DNA of 64,000 nucleotides from assembly GCF_932276165.1 (NCBI RefSeq), contig NC_064009.1:9858001-9922000 (forward strand). The letters are read 5' to 3'. The notes beneath the pieces were generated by a model, which had not been told where the DNA came from, made no database searches, and was given only the letters and a program-made list of their open reading frames with translations. The stretch comes from Plutella xylostella (taxonomy: Eukaryota; Arthropoda; Insecta; Lepidoptera; Plutellidae). Below are positions 50,109 to 59,607 of the stretch, piece after piece (the stretch's first letter is position 1; each line of letters starts with the position of its first letter). The position numbers and the translations under genes were made by a program.

Positions 50109-50228
50109 GGACGTCTTGCACAACAAAGTTAAATAAAATTAAATCTATGACCTCTTGCTCTGACATTATACTGTCAGAGCAAGAGACAAACTATTTAATT
50201 TTATTTAACTTTGTTGTGCAAGACGCCC
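50109..50228. mobile_element. Palindromic MITE with TTA target duplication
   Basis: 120 bp: left GGACGTCTTGCACAACAAAG, right CTTTGTTGTGCAAGACGCCC, with inner arms including 'cttgctctgaca' and 'tgtcagagcaag'. TTA on both sides (50106-50108 and 50229-50231). Same target size as the MITEs at 12571 and 23785. Confidence 0.8.
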
Positions 50229-50419
50229 TTAGATTAGTTTTACCTGTCAGCATCTTTTGGTAATCTAAAAAAAATTAAATTTGGATCACGATCCGTATTT
50301 AAGCAATTAAATACGGCACAGTATTTTTTTGCTGCTTTTTTTCTTTTTATGTCCATTTTTTCTATTCATAATTTTTAATAAATACCTAAATACGACATTT
50401 ATAAACTAGTACAAAATAG

Positions 50420-51500
50420 GAACAAATAGCGCGCGCGTGTATCGTCTTCCGCTTGCGGCAGCCGACTAGATTTGCCCCATCGATGGGGCAGGCGCCAGGC
50501 TGGCGCCTGCGCCGCCCATGCGCGGAGTGACACAGGCCTGACAGTACCTATAAAAGATAGGAACGTTTTTTCTACAACCTTTGGTTTGTCCATAGGTACA
50601 ACAGACGTTTGTACTTGTGGACAGGGTAGATGTACCTGTGTACAGGTATAAACCTTAGGACACACAAAATATTTAATATGCGATGAGAATCTCCTTCTAG
50701 TAAAGATATATTTTTGAAAATTGGCTCACATGACATTATAGAGATCTATAACAAAATGAGGGGGTGGCCTGACCTCTAGGTCAAGTTTGAATTTTTACCA
50801 TACAAACGTGGACCACCCTAATGTCCATAGGTACACACATACATGTCTCTGTCCACAGGTACAAATTACGACATAAAAAACAAAAACATTTGTAGCTTGT
50901 GAAATTAAACCGGTTAAAGAGTCGTTCAAACCAGTAATTTTAGTAAGAATAGACTGAGTTCGTAAATAAATAACAATCATCTGATAGGTGTGGGTATTTT
51001 TATCACAAAACCTTACAAAACATAGCAAAAAAAAAAACTTTTTTGCTTCAAAATATTTCATGGTCGACAATAGACAGTTTCGTTGAGAAAATGAAAATGG
51101 TGTTAGTCAGTGTTGCCAATAATAAATAAAACTTTATAAATAAAAAAAAAACACGCACTCACGCCTTGTACCAATGTACTCCCTTGCGGGGTAGGCAGAG
51201 GTGCATTGCTGCACCCACTTTTCGCCAGAGTGTTATGTTAGTCCCAATGTAATAGGGGGCGGGCCTATTGCCATTTTTCGGGCACATCCAAGACCCGAGA
51301 ACAAATATCTGTGTTTAAACAAATATCTGCCCCAGCCGGGAATCGAACCCGGGACCATCGGCTCAGTAGTCAGGTCACTAGCCACTACGCCATTCGGTCG
51401 TCTTATAAATATACTTTATAAATAGGTTTGAATTTTTTTTTTAATAACGTTTACTTTATTCCAAATTGATGGTGTCCACAGGTACAGTTGTCCATAGCAA
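50420..51500. other. Intergenic region with adjacent palindromes and a repeated GTCCAYAGGTACA word
   Basis: Two abutting palindromes at 50474-50509 (GCCCCATCGATGGGGC and a 21-nt one with CAGGCGCCAG arms) sit in a GC-rich patch. The word GTCCATAGGTACA / GTCCACAGGTACA or its complement occurs near 50588, 50612, 50822, 50851 and 51474. No coding supported. Confidence 0.5.
51150..51402 (-). mobile_element. tRNA-derived SINE, minus strand
   Basis: The minus strand begins with a tRNA-like head whose A box reads TGGCGTAGTGGCTAG and B box GGTTCGATTCC (about 51331-51402). The body extends to poly-A on the minus strand (poly-T-complement 'aaaaaaaaac' near 51142-51152 on plus). The PGIEPGT frame often predicted here is a SINE artefact. 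Confidence 0.65.
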
Positions 51501-51502
51501 CA

Positions 51503-52309
51503 ACACTTGACCCTACATACAAACATACAATCGAAAAACATTACCCTCCTCCTTCGGCAGTCGGAACAAAAGTAGCTTATGTTTCTAGCTGGCATTCTAG
51601 TCAAAACGCTCAAACACTTAAAAATAATTTATGCTTAATGGTAAAATTACTGAAATCGATGCATACTTTCAAAACAATCAAACATACCTTTATTTTGTAT
51701 AAATAAACCATAATATTTAAATTTCCATCATCAGTTTAGCTACTGACAGCAGTTAACCTAATATCTAAAACTTGGCTCAACATACACACCCAATTGAAAC
51801 TCAGTGTTTGGCAAAATTTCTAATGAGGCTTTAAATCATAGTACAACATGCGTTTACATTAACCTAATTTCTATTTGGATGACAAAATTATGAAAATACG
51901 CGCAAAGTGGTTCAGTTCCAGCCAATGTTGAGTATACGCTGACCTGCTGACGAGACGATCACTGAAAAAGTTCCATCCTAAATTTGACTCTTCACTCGTT
52001 AACGTAATCTTTTCGTCTACCCCAGTCAGTTATCATGAGCGATCAAATGAAAAAATTACGTTATCTTCATCTTGAAACGTTGTTGGAATGGAGTACTCTG
52101 ATACATTTAGAATATTAGTTTACAATAAATTTTGGTTAGCTCGTACCTACGTATTTTGTCCTAAAATTTTTATATGTTTCACGAACATAATAATTAAATT
52201 ACTCGTTCAAAAGCTGAGGTGTAAGGGTGTGGGGCGTAGTACCTAATAACACATTATGACTTGATTCAGGTTGAGGATCTTGAGGTATGGCTCTACATAT
52301 CGAAATTAA
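51503..52309. other. Gene-free DNA
   Basis: No supported gene. The phrase 'cactgaaaaagttcca' near 51960 is a stray piece of the CACTCACGGG MITE family. Confidence 0.4.
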
Positions 52310-52480
52310 AATTCATCATCATAATCACCAATAATCATCCACTGCTGGACATAGGCATCTCACAAGGAGCGCCACAATACTCGGTCCTCGGCCTTCCTTA
52401 TCCAACCACTACCGGCTACCCGCCTAAGGTCGTCAGTCCAACGGGCAGGAGGGCGTCCCACGCTGCGTTTGCCTATTCGT
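52310..52480 (-). mobile_element. RTE-like LINE 3' tail, minus strand
   Basis: The reverse strand matches 4455-4588 and extends slightly further 5' ('gtgggacgccctcctgcccg', 'ttggactgacgacctt'), ending in (atg)n. A relic of ORF2 C-terminus and tail. Confidence 0.75.
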
Positions 52481-52949
52481 ACCCCAACGGTTATCGGTTC
52501 TTCGGCAGATATGACAATGATAATATTAAAGTTATTTAGGTGTATTTCTTATTATGAAGGAGGTATAAAATCAAAGCTGTTGTCTCTTGTCTTTGATGAA
52601 TGCCACGCGTTGAAGTTACTGCTGGTAACATAAGTCCAACGTACAGAGTTAACAAAGTAGCAAACCATAACTTTGTCATGGAAATCAAACAAAACAAACA
52701 TGTGTGGAAACTTGCGGAATATAAAGAGTTGAACTCAAGTCTTATTCTGGTTCAACATTACGACACCCTCGAGGTTTTCACCTCAACTCCGCCTTTGTTC
52801 CTGGATCAACTTAGGAATATATTTTCAAAGTTTGTGTTGCACTTAAAAATCAAAGTTTCCGAAGTGAATTCTTTCTTACACGTTTGGGATGCGGTGGGTA
52901 TTAAGATCACGTAAAGTTGGTACAGTATACGAGTACAAATTCGGTAATA

Positions 52950-53175
52950 CACTCACGGGCAATGAAAAAGTTCCATTCACCAAATTACTCCTAAACGGAG
53001 AAAACTAACTTAACGACGCCTTCTTTTTGGAACTACACATTAGTTAAGTACTACACAACTATTTGAGTACATTTAACGGCGCTTGAGAATATTACCAACT
53101 GAAAACTTGGGCCAAAAATTTGGGCCATTTGGTGTCTGTATTTTGTTAGTGGAACTGTTTCTTTGCACGTGAGTG
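52950..53175. mobile_element. TA-flanked MITE (CACTCACGGGCAATGAAAAA family), copy 1
   Basis: 226 bp, left end CACTCACGGGCAATGAAAAA, right end reading 'gaactgtttctttgcacgtgagtg', flanked by TA. Terminal style and TA target fit Tc1/mariner-type MITEs. It lies 380 bp downstream of the paralogue 4 stop codon. Confidence 0.7.
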
Positions 53176-53551
53176 TATTATCTTCTTTTTTTTCAGTGAC
53201 TAGAGCCGATCTATGGTTTGACACTGCGGTGAAAGGAAGAGTTATTGGTGTCAGTCGGAGACTGCGCACTGCGCAAGGTGTGAGAACATGTGACAAATAA
53301 CTAGATTTCTAGATATGTAATCTAAATGGATTGGTGTCATACCAAAACGCCTATACGGCTCCTATCACAGATGTACTACGGCAAAATTGTGACTCATTGC
53401 GGGTCAACTCTTACTACCCCTTCGGCGATTACAATAGTGAATAAGATGATAGATGTTCCAAGATTCAAACACTTTGTTTTGCCTCCAAAGCTTTTATTTT
53501 CTCTCGTTTCGTAATTATCATTTTATGCTATTCGAAATTTTAAAATGTAAT

Positions 53552-55380
53552 TTAAGAAGTATTCATTAAATTCATTTCAACTTCGAGCACTTGTTTTTTA
53601 GGTTTAAATTTATTTTCTATTTCTAGCAAGGTCAGGTCTTTAGTTTCTGGTAATAATATGTGTAAAATAGTAAAGCTGATCAGACATACGAATGAAAATA
53701 TCAAAAATATTCCTTCTACCCCAATCTCAGAATACATTTGAGGGAATGATTTTAACAATATAAATGTAATTACGCAATAACCACTCATAGCTATGGCGGA
53801 ACCAGTTCCTCTATAAGATAAAGGTATTATTTCACCAATTATAACGAATGATAATGATGATAGTCCTAAATAAAAAGATACCGTATACAGTGACATAAGA
53901 CACATGACAAAAATATCCAATAATAATGTTTGCTGAAAGTATCCCTCGTTACGAATATAAACATAAACAGAAGTAAAAATAAGGGATGAAATGGTCATCA
54001 ATGCACTACTACGAAGGATAACCTTTCTTTTAACTTTTTTCAAAAAAATTATTGATAGCAAGGTTGACACTGGCCTTAAGAAATCAAGAAAATTTAAATG
54101 CCATTTTACATCCTTAGGGTAATTTTTACTGAGTAGTGACTTTAAAATAAAGTTTCCATAAGACATCATTATAGTTTCCATCCCAGTAAACTCGATGAGT
54201 ACAATCATGCTTACGCAAATACATATTGGATGATAAAATTCTTTTGTTTTGATTACAGTGATAATATTTTTTATTTTATCTGTTACAGCCGAGGTCTTAG
54301 CAGGTTTCATAAGCGTTTCCAAGCATTTTGCCTTATCGTTTTCAATCAAGTCTTCTATTTCGTTCTGTATCTCTTGGCTGTCCCCTCTTAACCACCGAAA
54401 CGATTTTCTAGCTTCATCATACCTTTGCTTAGACACAAGCCAACTTGGTGTTTCTGGAGAGAACCATGTCATAACAGCGATGACACACGGTATGATAGTA
54501 CTTACGGCAGCTGACGACCTCCATGCTAAGATATTTCCCCAAACATGAGCCCACAATACACCAACGCCAACAGCTAAAGAAGACAATGTTGAAAAAGCAC
54601 CACGGTTCACCGGATCTGTACTTTCTGCTATAATTATGTTATGGATAGTCCCATAAATTCCCGCTGAAATCCCAAACAGTACTCTTCCGGTGATAAACAC
54701 GGGTATTGATTTCCCAAAAACAAAAATCAACCAGTGCATCAGAATCGGGATTACTGAAAGCAAGTGAGCCCTCTGTCGACCCATTTTAGACATGATGAAT
54801 GGCGTCAAATAGGCAGCAACTATTTTTGATAGGGATTGAACGGAACCTGAAAAATAACAGTTTTTTTAACCACCATAAAGCTCCGTAACTTTTATTGTCT
54901 AAAGTATTAGTTAATATCTTAAAATATTGTGGTTTACCTATCCAAGATAGATCAGTATTGCTCATTTTGTTCCCTTGGTCATCTGTATAATGTGCCACGA
55001 GGGTTGCCGTGTAGCCGTAGGCTGCACCATGGCCCATCTGAGACATGGCTGCTCCAACCACAACAAAACTCTAGAATAAATAATTATTGTTAATAACAAA
55101 TGACCATAATTTATTGCAAAACAACTCCTTTTTGTAATTCATAACCTACCGGCAATTTTAAGTGTAGAAGTGTTGGTTGTACCTACTTATCTGCTGAGGA
55201 ACAGATTTACCCAACGGTTTTCGGTTCTTCAGCAGATACAACTAACACAACTGACCACTGCACTGACTTTTTTACTGATTACAATCTTTAGAAGGCTGCT
55301 AAGATTACAAATAATATGGAATATAATATGCTTATAGATTATGTCACAAATCTCACCTGTTTAAAAAATGGGGAAACCAT
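53552..55380 (-). CDS. MFS sugar porter (Tret1-like), paralogue 4
   Basis: Exons 55357-55380 (MVSPFFKQ), 54938-55070 and 53552-54846 join to 1452 nt, 483 residues, with the same 24/133/1.3-kb plan as the three genes at 15-23 kb. It is the most diverged member: GRQRAHLLSVIP, SPETPSWLVSKQRYDEARKS, WLRGDSQEIQNEIEDL, PETKDLTLLEIE (DRT changed to DLT). Helix 7 reads EFTGMETIMMSYG and helix 10 LGLSSLSFVIIGE; canonical sugar contacts are lacking. The second exon starts with Ser instead of the Cys codon shared by the other three. AATAAA at 53493-53498. Intron 2 is only 91 nt. Separated from its relatives by about 30 kb of mobile DNA; its own downstream neighbour is that block. Confidence 0.9.
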
Positions 55381-55521
55381 AATTAGGTTTTTACATTTGT
55401 GCTAAATAAATGAGGTGACACACCACACAATACACTGCACAACACTGCACATGTCGCTCAATGTAAACAACTAAACAATAACTGCAATTGATAAATAATG
55501 TAAGTATTCAACAATATAATA

Positions 55522-55754
55522 CACTGCCGGGCAATGAAAAAGTTCCACTCACAAAATGTCGACAACAAACGACCCCAATTTTTTCAAAGATTTAATTTAA
55601 AATTGGACCAAAATATTACCGATTTTCGTTGGTAATATCCTGATGCTCTGTTAAATGTACTTCAATGTTGCAGAAGACGGTATTAAGCTACCGTTTTCCG
55701 TTTAGAAGAAATTTGGTGCTTTTCTGAGTGGAACCTTTTCATTGCCCGTGAGTG
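55522..55754. mobile_element. TA-flanked MITE (CACTCACGGGCAATGAAAAA family), copy 2
   Basis: 233 bp, TA-flanked, ends CACTGCCGGGCAATGAAAAA and CCTTTTCATTGCCCGTGAGTG. It starts about 140 bp upstream of the paralogue 4 start codon, inside or next to its promoter. Confidence 0.8.
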
Positions 55755-56401
55755 TATAAGTAATGGTTTGCTGCAATACATGTAAAGAATGGCATATGCT
55801 TCGCACTATCTACATTACAATTCCAAAGTCACTACACTCATAAATAAAAATAGATAAAATGTTATTTATTTATGTTTATGGTAAGTACAACAGTTTCCTA
55901 ATTATATGGATTGTCAAAATTATAGAGACGCCCTTAATGGCATTTAATACGCGTTTTTTACTGGTAGTTACACTAGTCCAAAATTAGTAATGCACAAGCA
56001 GTTCTTCACACCCGAGTCATTAAATCGTAAGAGCCTTAAAAAAACACTTGCATTTTGCACCTTGTTCGAAAGAAATATGAGTCAATATCATGTGTCACAT
56101 AATCGAAAACAACCGATCTGTCAAAGATTTCTATGCGCATTATCAATTTTGGAGCACTGTACAGTAATTTCATTTTTTCTAGTTACAAGAAATAGATTTC
56201 TTGACTAGAAAAAATAACTATTTTAAATTATAAGGATTTACTAAAATATTGTCCATGACAGTCTACTTTTTAAATCATTACTCTACAGAAATGCATTCTC
56301 CATTTATGTATTTTAAATTGTATCTGTAGATAAGTGGAGTTTCCAATTTATGCAAATATATTTAAGCTATAGGTACTATTGTTTATTACCTAACATTTAT
56401 A
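55755..56401. other. Gene-free AT-rich DNA
   Basis: Upstream of paralogue 4; short frames only, no clear promoter motif chosen. Confidence 0.4.
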
Positions 56402-56664
56402 CAGGGTTTTGCAAAAAGGGTATACTAAGCCGAAACCTAAATGTGCAGCATGGTATATCTAAGCCTGAAACTGAAATCAGAATTTGAAAATTCGCGAAAA
56501 AAAAAATTCATTTTCCATAGATACTTTGTTGGTCACGTGACTTTTACTATGGAAAATATTATTTTTTTTCGCGAATTTCCAAATTCTGATTTCAGTTTCG
56601 GGCTTAGATATACCATGCTGCACATGTAGTTTTCCGCTTAGTATACCAATTTTGCAACACCCTG
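56402..56664. mobile_element. Palindromic TA-flanked MITE (CAGGGTGTTGC family)
   Basis: 263 bp with arms of about 110 bp: CAGGGTTTTGCAAAAAGGGT at the left, TTTTGCAACACCCTG at the right, inner arms through 'ggtatatctaagcc' and 'ttcgcgaa'. Flanked by TA. The mirrored frames of about 60 codons inside are an effect of the palindrome. A diverged relative is at 24304-24580. Confidence 0.8.
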
Positions 56665-57595
56665 TATAATTTAACAGTCTTTTAAGGACTGCATGACATA
56701 ATAATGTTACTAATGAACATATTGGTTGCGATTACCAAATGTATTCATGACTTCAAATGTCTCTTGAGTTTTATTATCAGGTTTTATTCAATTAGCATAT
56801 ATTAGAATTAATTCCTGCATACAAAATCGTCGTCGATTATCTTAATAAGTTAGTATTGCCACCAAGACACGGTAATGTGATAATAAATAATTATAGTTAT
56901 AAAAAAACAAGACAACATGAAAAAATACGAATCCCCTTATTCATAGAAAAGTTAGAGAGCGTTTTAGTTATTGAACTGTTTTGTCCCTCTCTGTTAACGA
57001 GGGGTTAGTTTTTTATAATTTATTAGTTTTTATGTTAAGATTGATAAAACTTTATAAAGGGCTCAATTTACATCAATATATTTCTAACCTATTAAAATTT
57101 GTTCCACCTGAGCTTGCGGCCCGTAATGAGGAAAGTTTCGTAATAAAATACCCGTATTGAATATTAACACGCTCTTTATAGCTTCCTGAAGCCGTGTGAA
57201 GTATACCAAGATATATTAAAACATTGTAATTAAGTGATACAATGGACAAACCCTGTATTTGAGTGAAGATCGTCATTTAGTATAGTGTATTTAATGCAGT
57301 GATTCAGGTAACGACACATGCTACCAAAGATGCAATTTACGAGTTCTTTTCCACAATACTCATAGTTAAGAAACTGGTAAAGAATGCGTGAATGAATTTG
57401 ATTTGTAGTAATAACGACCTTAAGATTATTATGAGATGAGTACAGTCAAACTATTTAAGTCCTGACATCAAATAGTGCGATTTTGATAAGACTTTTTATG
57501 ATTATATGTTATTTATTTACATTTACATACATATATTTTAAAAATAAAATACCGATTGACTATGGATTTTTAACGGATTTGTCCTTTAATAACTA
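56665..57595. other. Gene-free AT-rich DNA
   Basis: Nothing supported. Confidence 0.4.
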
Positions 57596-57836
57596 CACTC
57601 ACGGGCAATGAAATAGTTCCACTCACAAAATGCCGACACCAAACGACCCTATTTATTTCAAATATTTAATTACAAATTTGTACAAAATATTACTTACCGA
57701 ATTTTGTTGGTACCTAATATTCTGATGCACTGTTAAATGTACTTCCATGTTGCAGAAGGCATCATTAAGCTAGCCGTTTCCGTTAAAGAGCAATTTGGTG
57801 TTTTTCTCAGTGGAACCTTTTCATTGCCCGTGAGTG
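57596..57836. mobile_element. TA-flanked MITE (CACTCACGGGCAATGAAAAA family), copy 3
   Basis: 241 bp; CACTCACGGGCAATGAAATA at the left, CTTTTCATTGCCCGTGAGTG at the right, TA on both sides; close to copy 2 throughout. Confidence 0.8.
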
Positions 57837-58434
57837 TATAACAGATTAAATACGATCTTAAACAATTAGTTAGGATCCACTTCCGTTTTCACGACTTTAT
57901 AGTTGGACTGTACACGAGTGTGTAGCAAAAAATTTTCACCGTGTATCCCTAAAAATCCTAAACACATTATCCCTTACAAATATTTCAGCAAAAGAATGGT
58001 AAATCGGCTATTTACTTTGTAAGTTACCAGCTTTTTAGAGCCCCCTCTATCACTGTTTGGTCAGGAGCAGAGAGGGTGCGATTAGAGCCCATTCTTTCAA
58101 TTTATTACAGCAGCTATAACGTTTACACATTGTGTGTAAGTGCCTGGTAAATACAGAAATTATGAGCCCTATAACTATAGATTGGAAATAGGCGGATTTT
58201 TACAATCATGTCGAGTTATAGTAAGGAATATTGTGATTTCGTATTTATTTGGCTTAGATCGTTTTTCGTCTATATACATGTTGAAGTTTTTGATTTACAA
58301 ACTTTATAACTTGTATAATCTGCATCAGCGATAAGGCCGCCCATTGTACATTAGTTCTAGTCTATAAGTATGTTTTTTGTATTTCTGATTTATGTGGTGT
58401 TCAATAAAGCAATATTCTATTCTTATTCAAGTCG
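57837..58434 (+). mobile_element. Gene-free DNA ending in another LINE 3' end
   Basis: 58325-58434 carries 'cagcgataaggccgcccatt', AATAAA and an (attct)n tail, the 3' end of a LINE of the 'ataaggccgcc' type. The intact LINE begins directly after it, so two elements lie head to tail. The extent of the upstream fragment is unclear. Confidence 0.5.
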
Positions 58435-58505
58435 TGCGCTAGCGCTCATCGCGGATAGGCGCGTGCTTCTTTCTTACGGCGATACGACACTATACCCACC
58501 GCAAG

Positions 58506-59507
58506 ATGGCGAAGTGTTCTACTTGTTCTACCCTTGTGAATAAAAATAATCCTGGATTGCAGTGCTCCAAATGCAAAAAGTGGATACACGGCAAATGTGC
58601 TTCCTTATCGGCTGAACAGCTAAATGTTTTGTTTCTAACCAAATCAGTTGAATGGCAATGTAAGACTTGCGTCGGGAAAACTAAACCCACGCGACTGTCC
58701 TGCATATTACCCGATAACGAAGAGGAAGAAACCTACGAAGCCGAAGAAACAGGCACAGACAGGGACACCAAGATGATGCTGCAAGAAATTAAGAACGAAG
58801 TACAGACTACGATTAGAAGAGAATTAAAACGTGAGATTCAAACTGTTATAAGAGAGGAATTGCAAAGATCATTGCAGTTCTTTTCTGACAAAATTGATGA
58901 CTACGAAAAAACACAGAAGGAAACCACCGAAAAAATTGCTACAATGGACAAACAACTGCATAACCTAACCAACACGTGTTCATACTTGCAAAAGTACAGC
59001 GGAGCACTCGAGCAGAAGATCATTGACCTCGAGCAAAATGAACGTCAACTTAACCTCGAAATAGTTGGTTTAGAGGAGCTCCCCAATGAAGAACCAATGG
59101 CTATCGTGAAGAAACTTGGCGAATTAATGAAAGTCAGTACCACGGAGATTGAATGCGCTAGAAGGACTTCACCTAAGATGAATGCCAAGTCCTCACCAAT
59201 ATTAGTGAGATTCTTGTCTTCTGGAGGCTCCACCCGCGAAACATGGCTGAAGCAGCGACGAGAGCTCCGCCTAATTACTAGCAACTTAGTAACCGGCGGG
59301 CCCTCGACCGGCAACATCTACATTAACGAAGACCTGGTTCCTGAGATGCGAGAACTGTTCTGGAAGGCCAGAACAGAGCTTCGAGACCAGTTCAAATACA
59401 TCTGGGTGCGTGGCGGTAAAATTCTTGTGAAGAAAAACGATGGGGCGAAGACGGCGAGAATCAAAAATATGAGTGATGTGAGTGAATTAAAGTCCAAAAA
59501 TGGCTAA
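58506..59507 (+). CDS. LINE ORF1: PHD finger and baculovirus FP-like domain protein
   Basis: 333 residues. The N-terminus is a C4HC3 PHD finger: C4, C7, C20, C23, H28, C31, C52, C55. Next comes an acidic stretch (about 70-85), then a long coiled coil (about 90-185: MLQEIKNEVQTTIRRELKRE and following heptads). The C-terminal half (about 185-325) has LEIVGLEELP, then NIYINEDLVPEMRELFWKAR and IWVRGGKILVKK, the style of the FP-protein-like C-terminal domain found in insect LINE ORF1s. The role is binding of element RNA in the ribonucleoprotein; the PHD finger might read chromatin (inference). Start ATG in context CAAGATGG. Confidence 0.85.
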   Translation: MAKCSTCSTLVNKNNPGLQCSKCKKWIHGKCASLSAEQLNVLFLTKSVEWQCKTCVGKTKPTRLSCILPDNEEEETYEAEETGTDRDTKMMLQEIKNEVQTTIRRELKREIQTVIREELQRSLQFFSDKIDDYEKTQKETTEKIATMDKQLHNLTNTCSYLQKYSGALEQKIIDLEQNERQLNLEIVGLEELPNEEPMAIVKKLGELMKVSTTEIECARRTSPKMNAKSSPILVRFLSSGGSTRETWLKQRRELRLITSNLVTGGPSTGNIYINEDLVPEMRELFWKARTELRDQFKYIWVRGGKILVKKNDGAKTARIKNMSDVSELKSKNG

Positions 59508-59607
59508 AGTGATTTAATATTCTGTAGGTGTAAAGCCAGCCTACAAGTGTTAATTATATAGTGAATACAACCTAGTTATATAATTCGCGGCCTTACTAGA
59601 CCTCGAT

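Noticed and set aside
51331..51402. Minus-strand tRNA gene
   Set aside because: Same reasoning: it is the head of a SINE.
52600..52914. 104-codon ORF
   Set aside because: No recognisable family, no splice or promoter support, in repeat-rich intergenic DNA; kept only as a remote possibility.
56402..56664. Possible coding or hairpin RNA gene in a long palindrome
   Set aside because: TA-flanked symmetric ends and a diverged relative at 24304 fit a MITE better.
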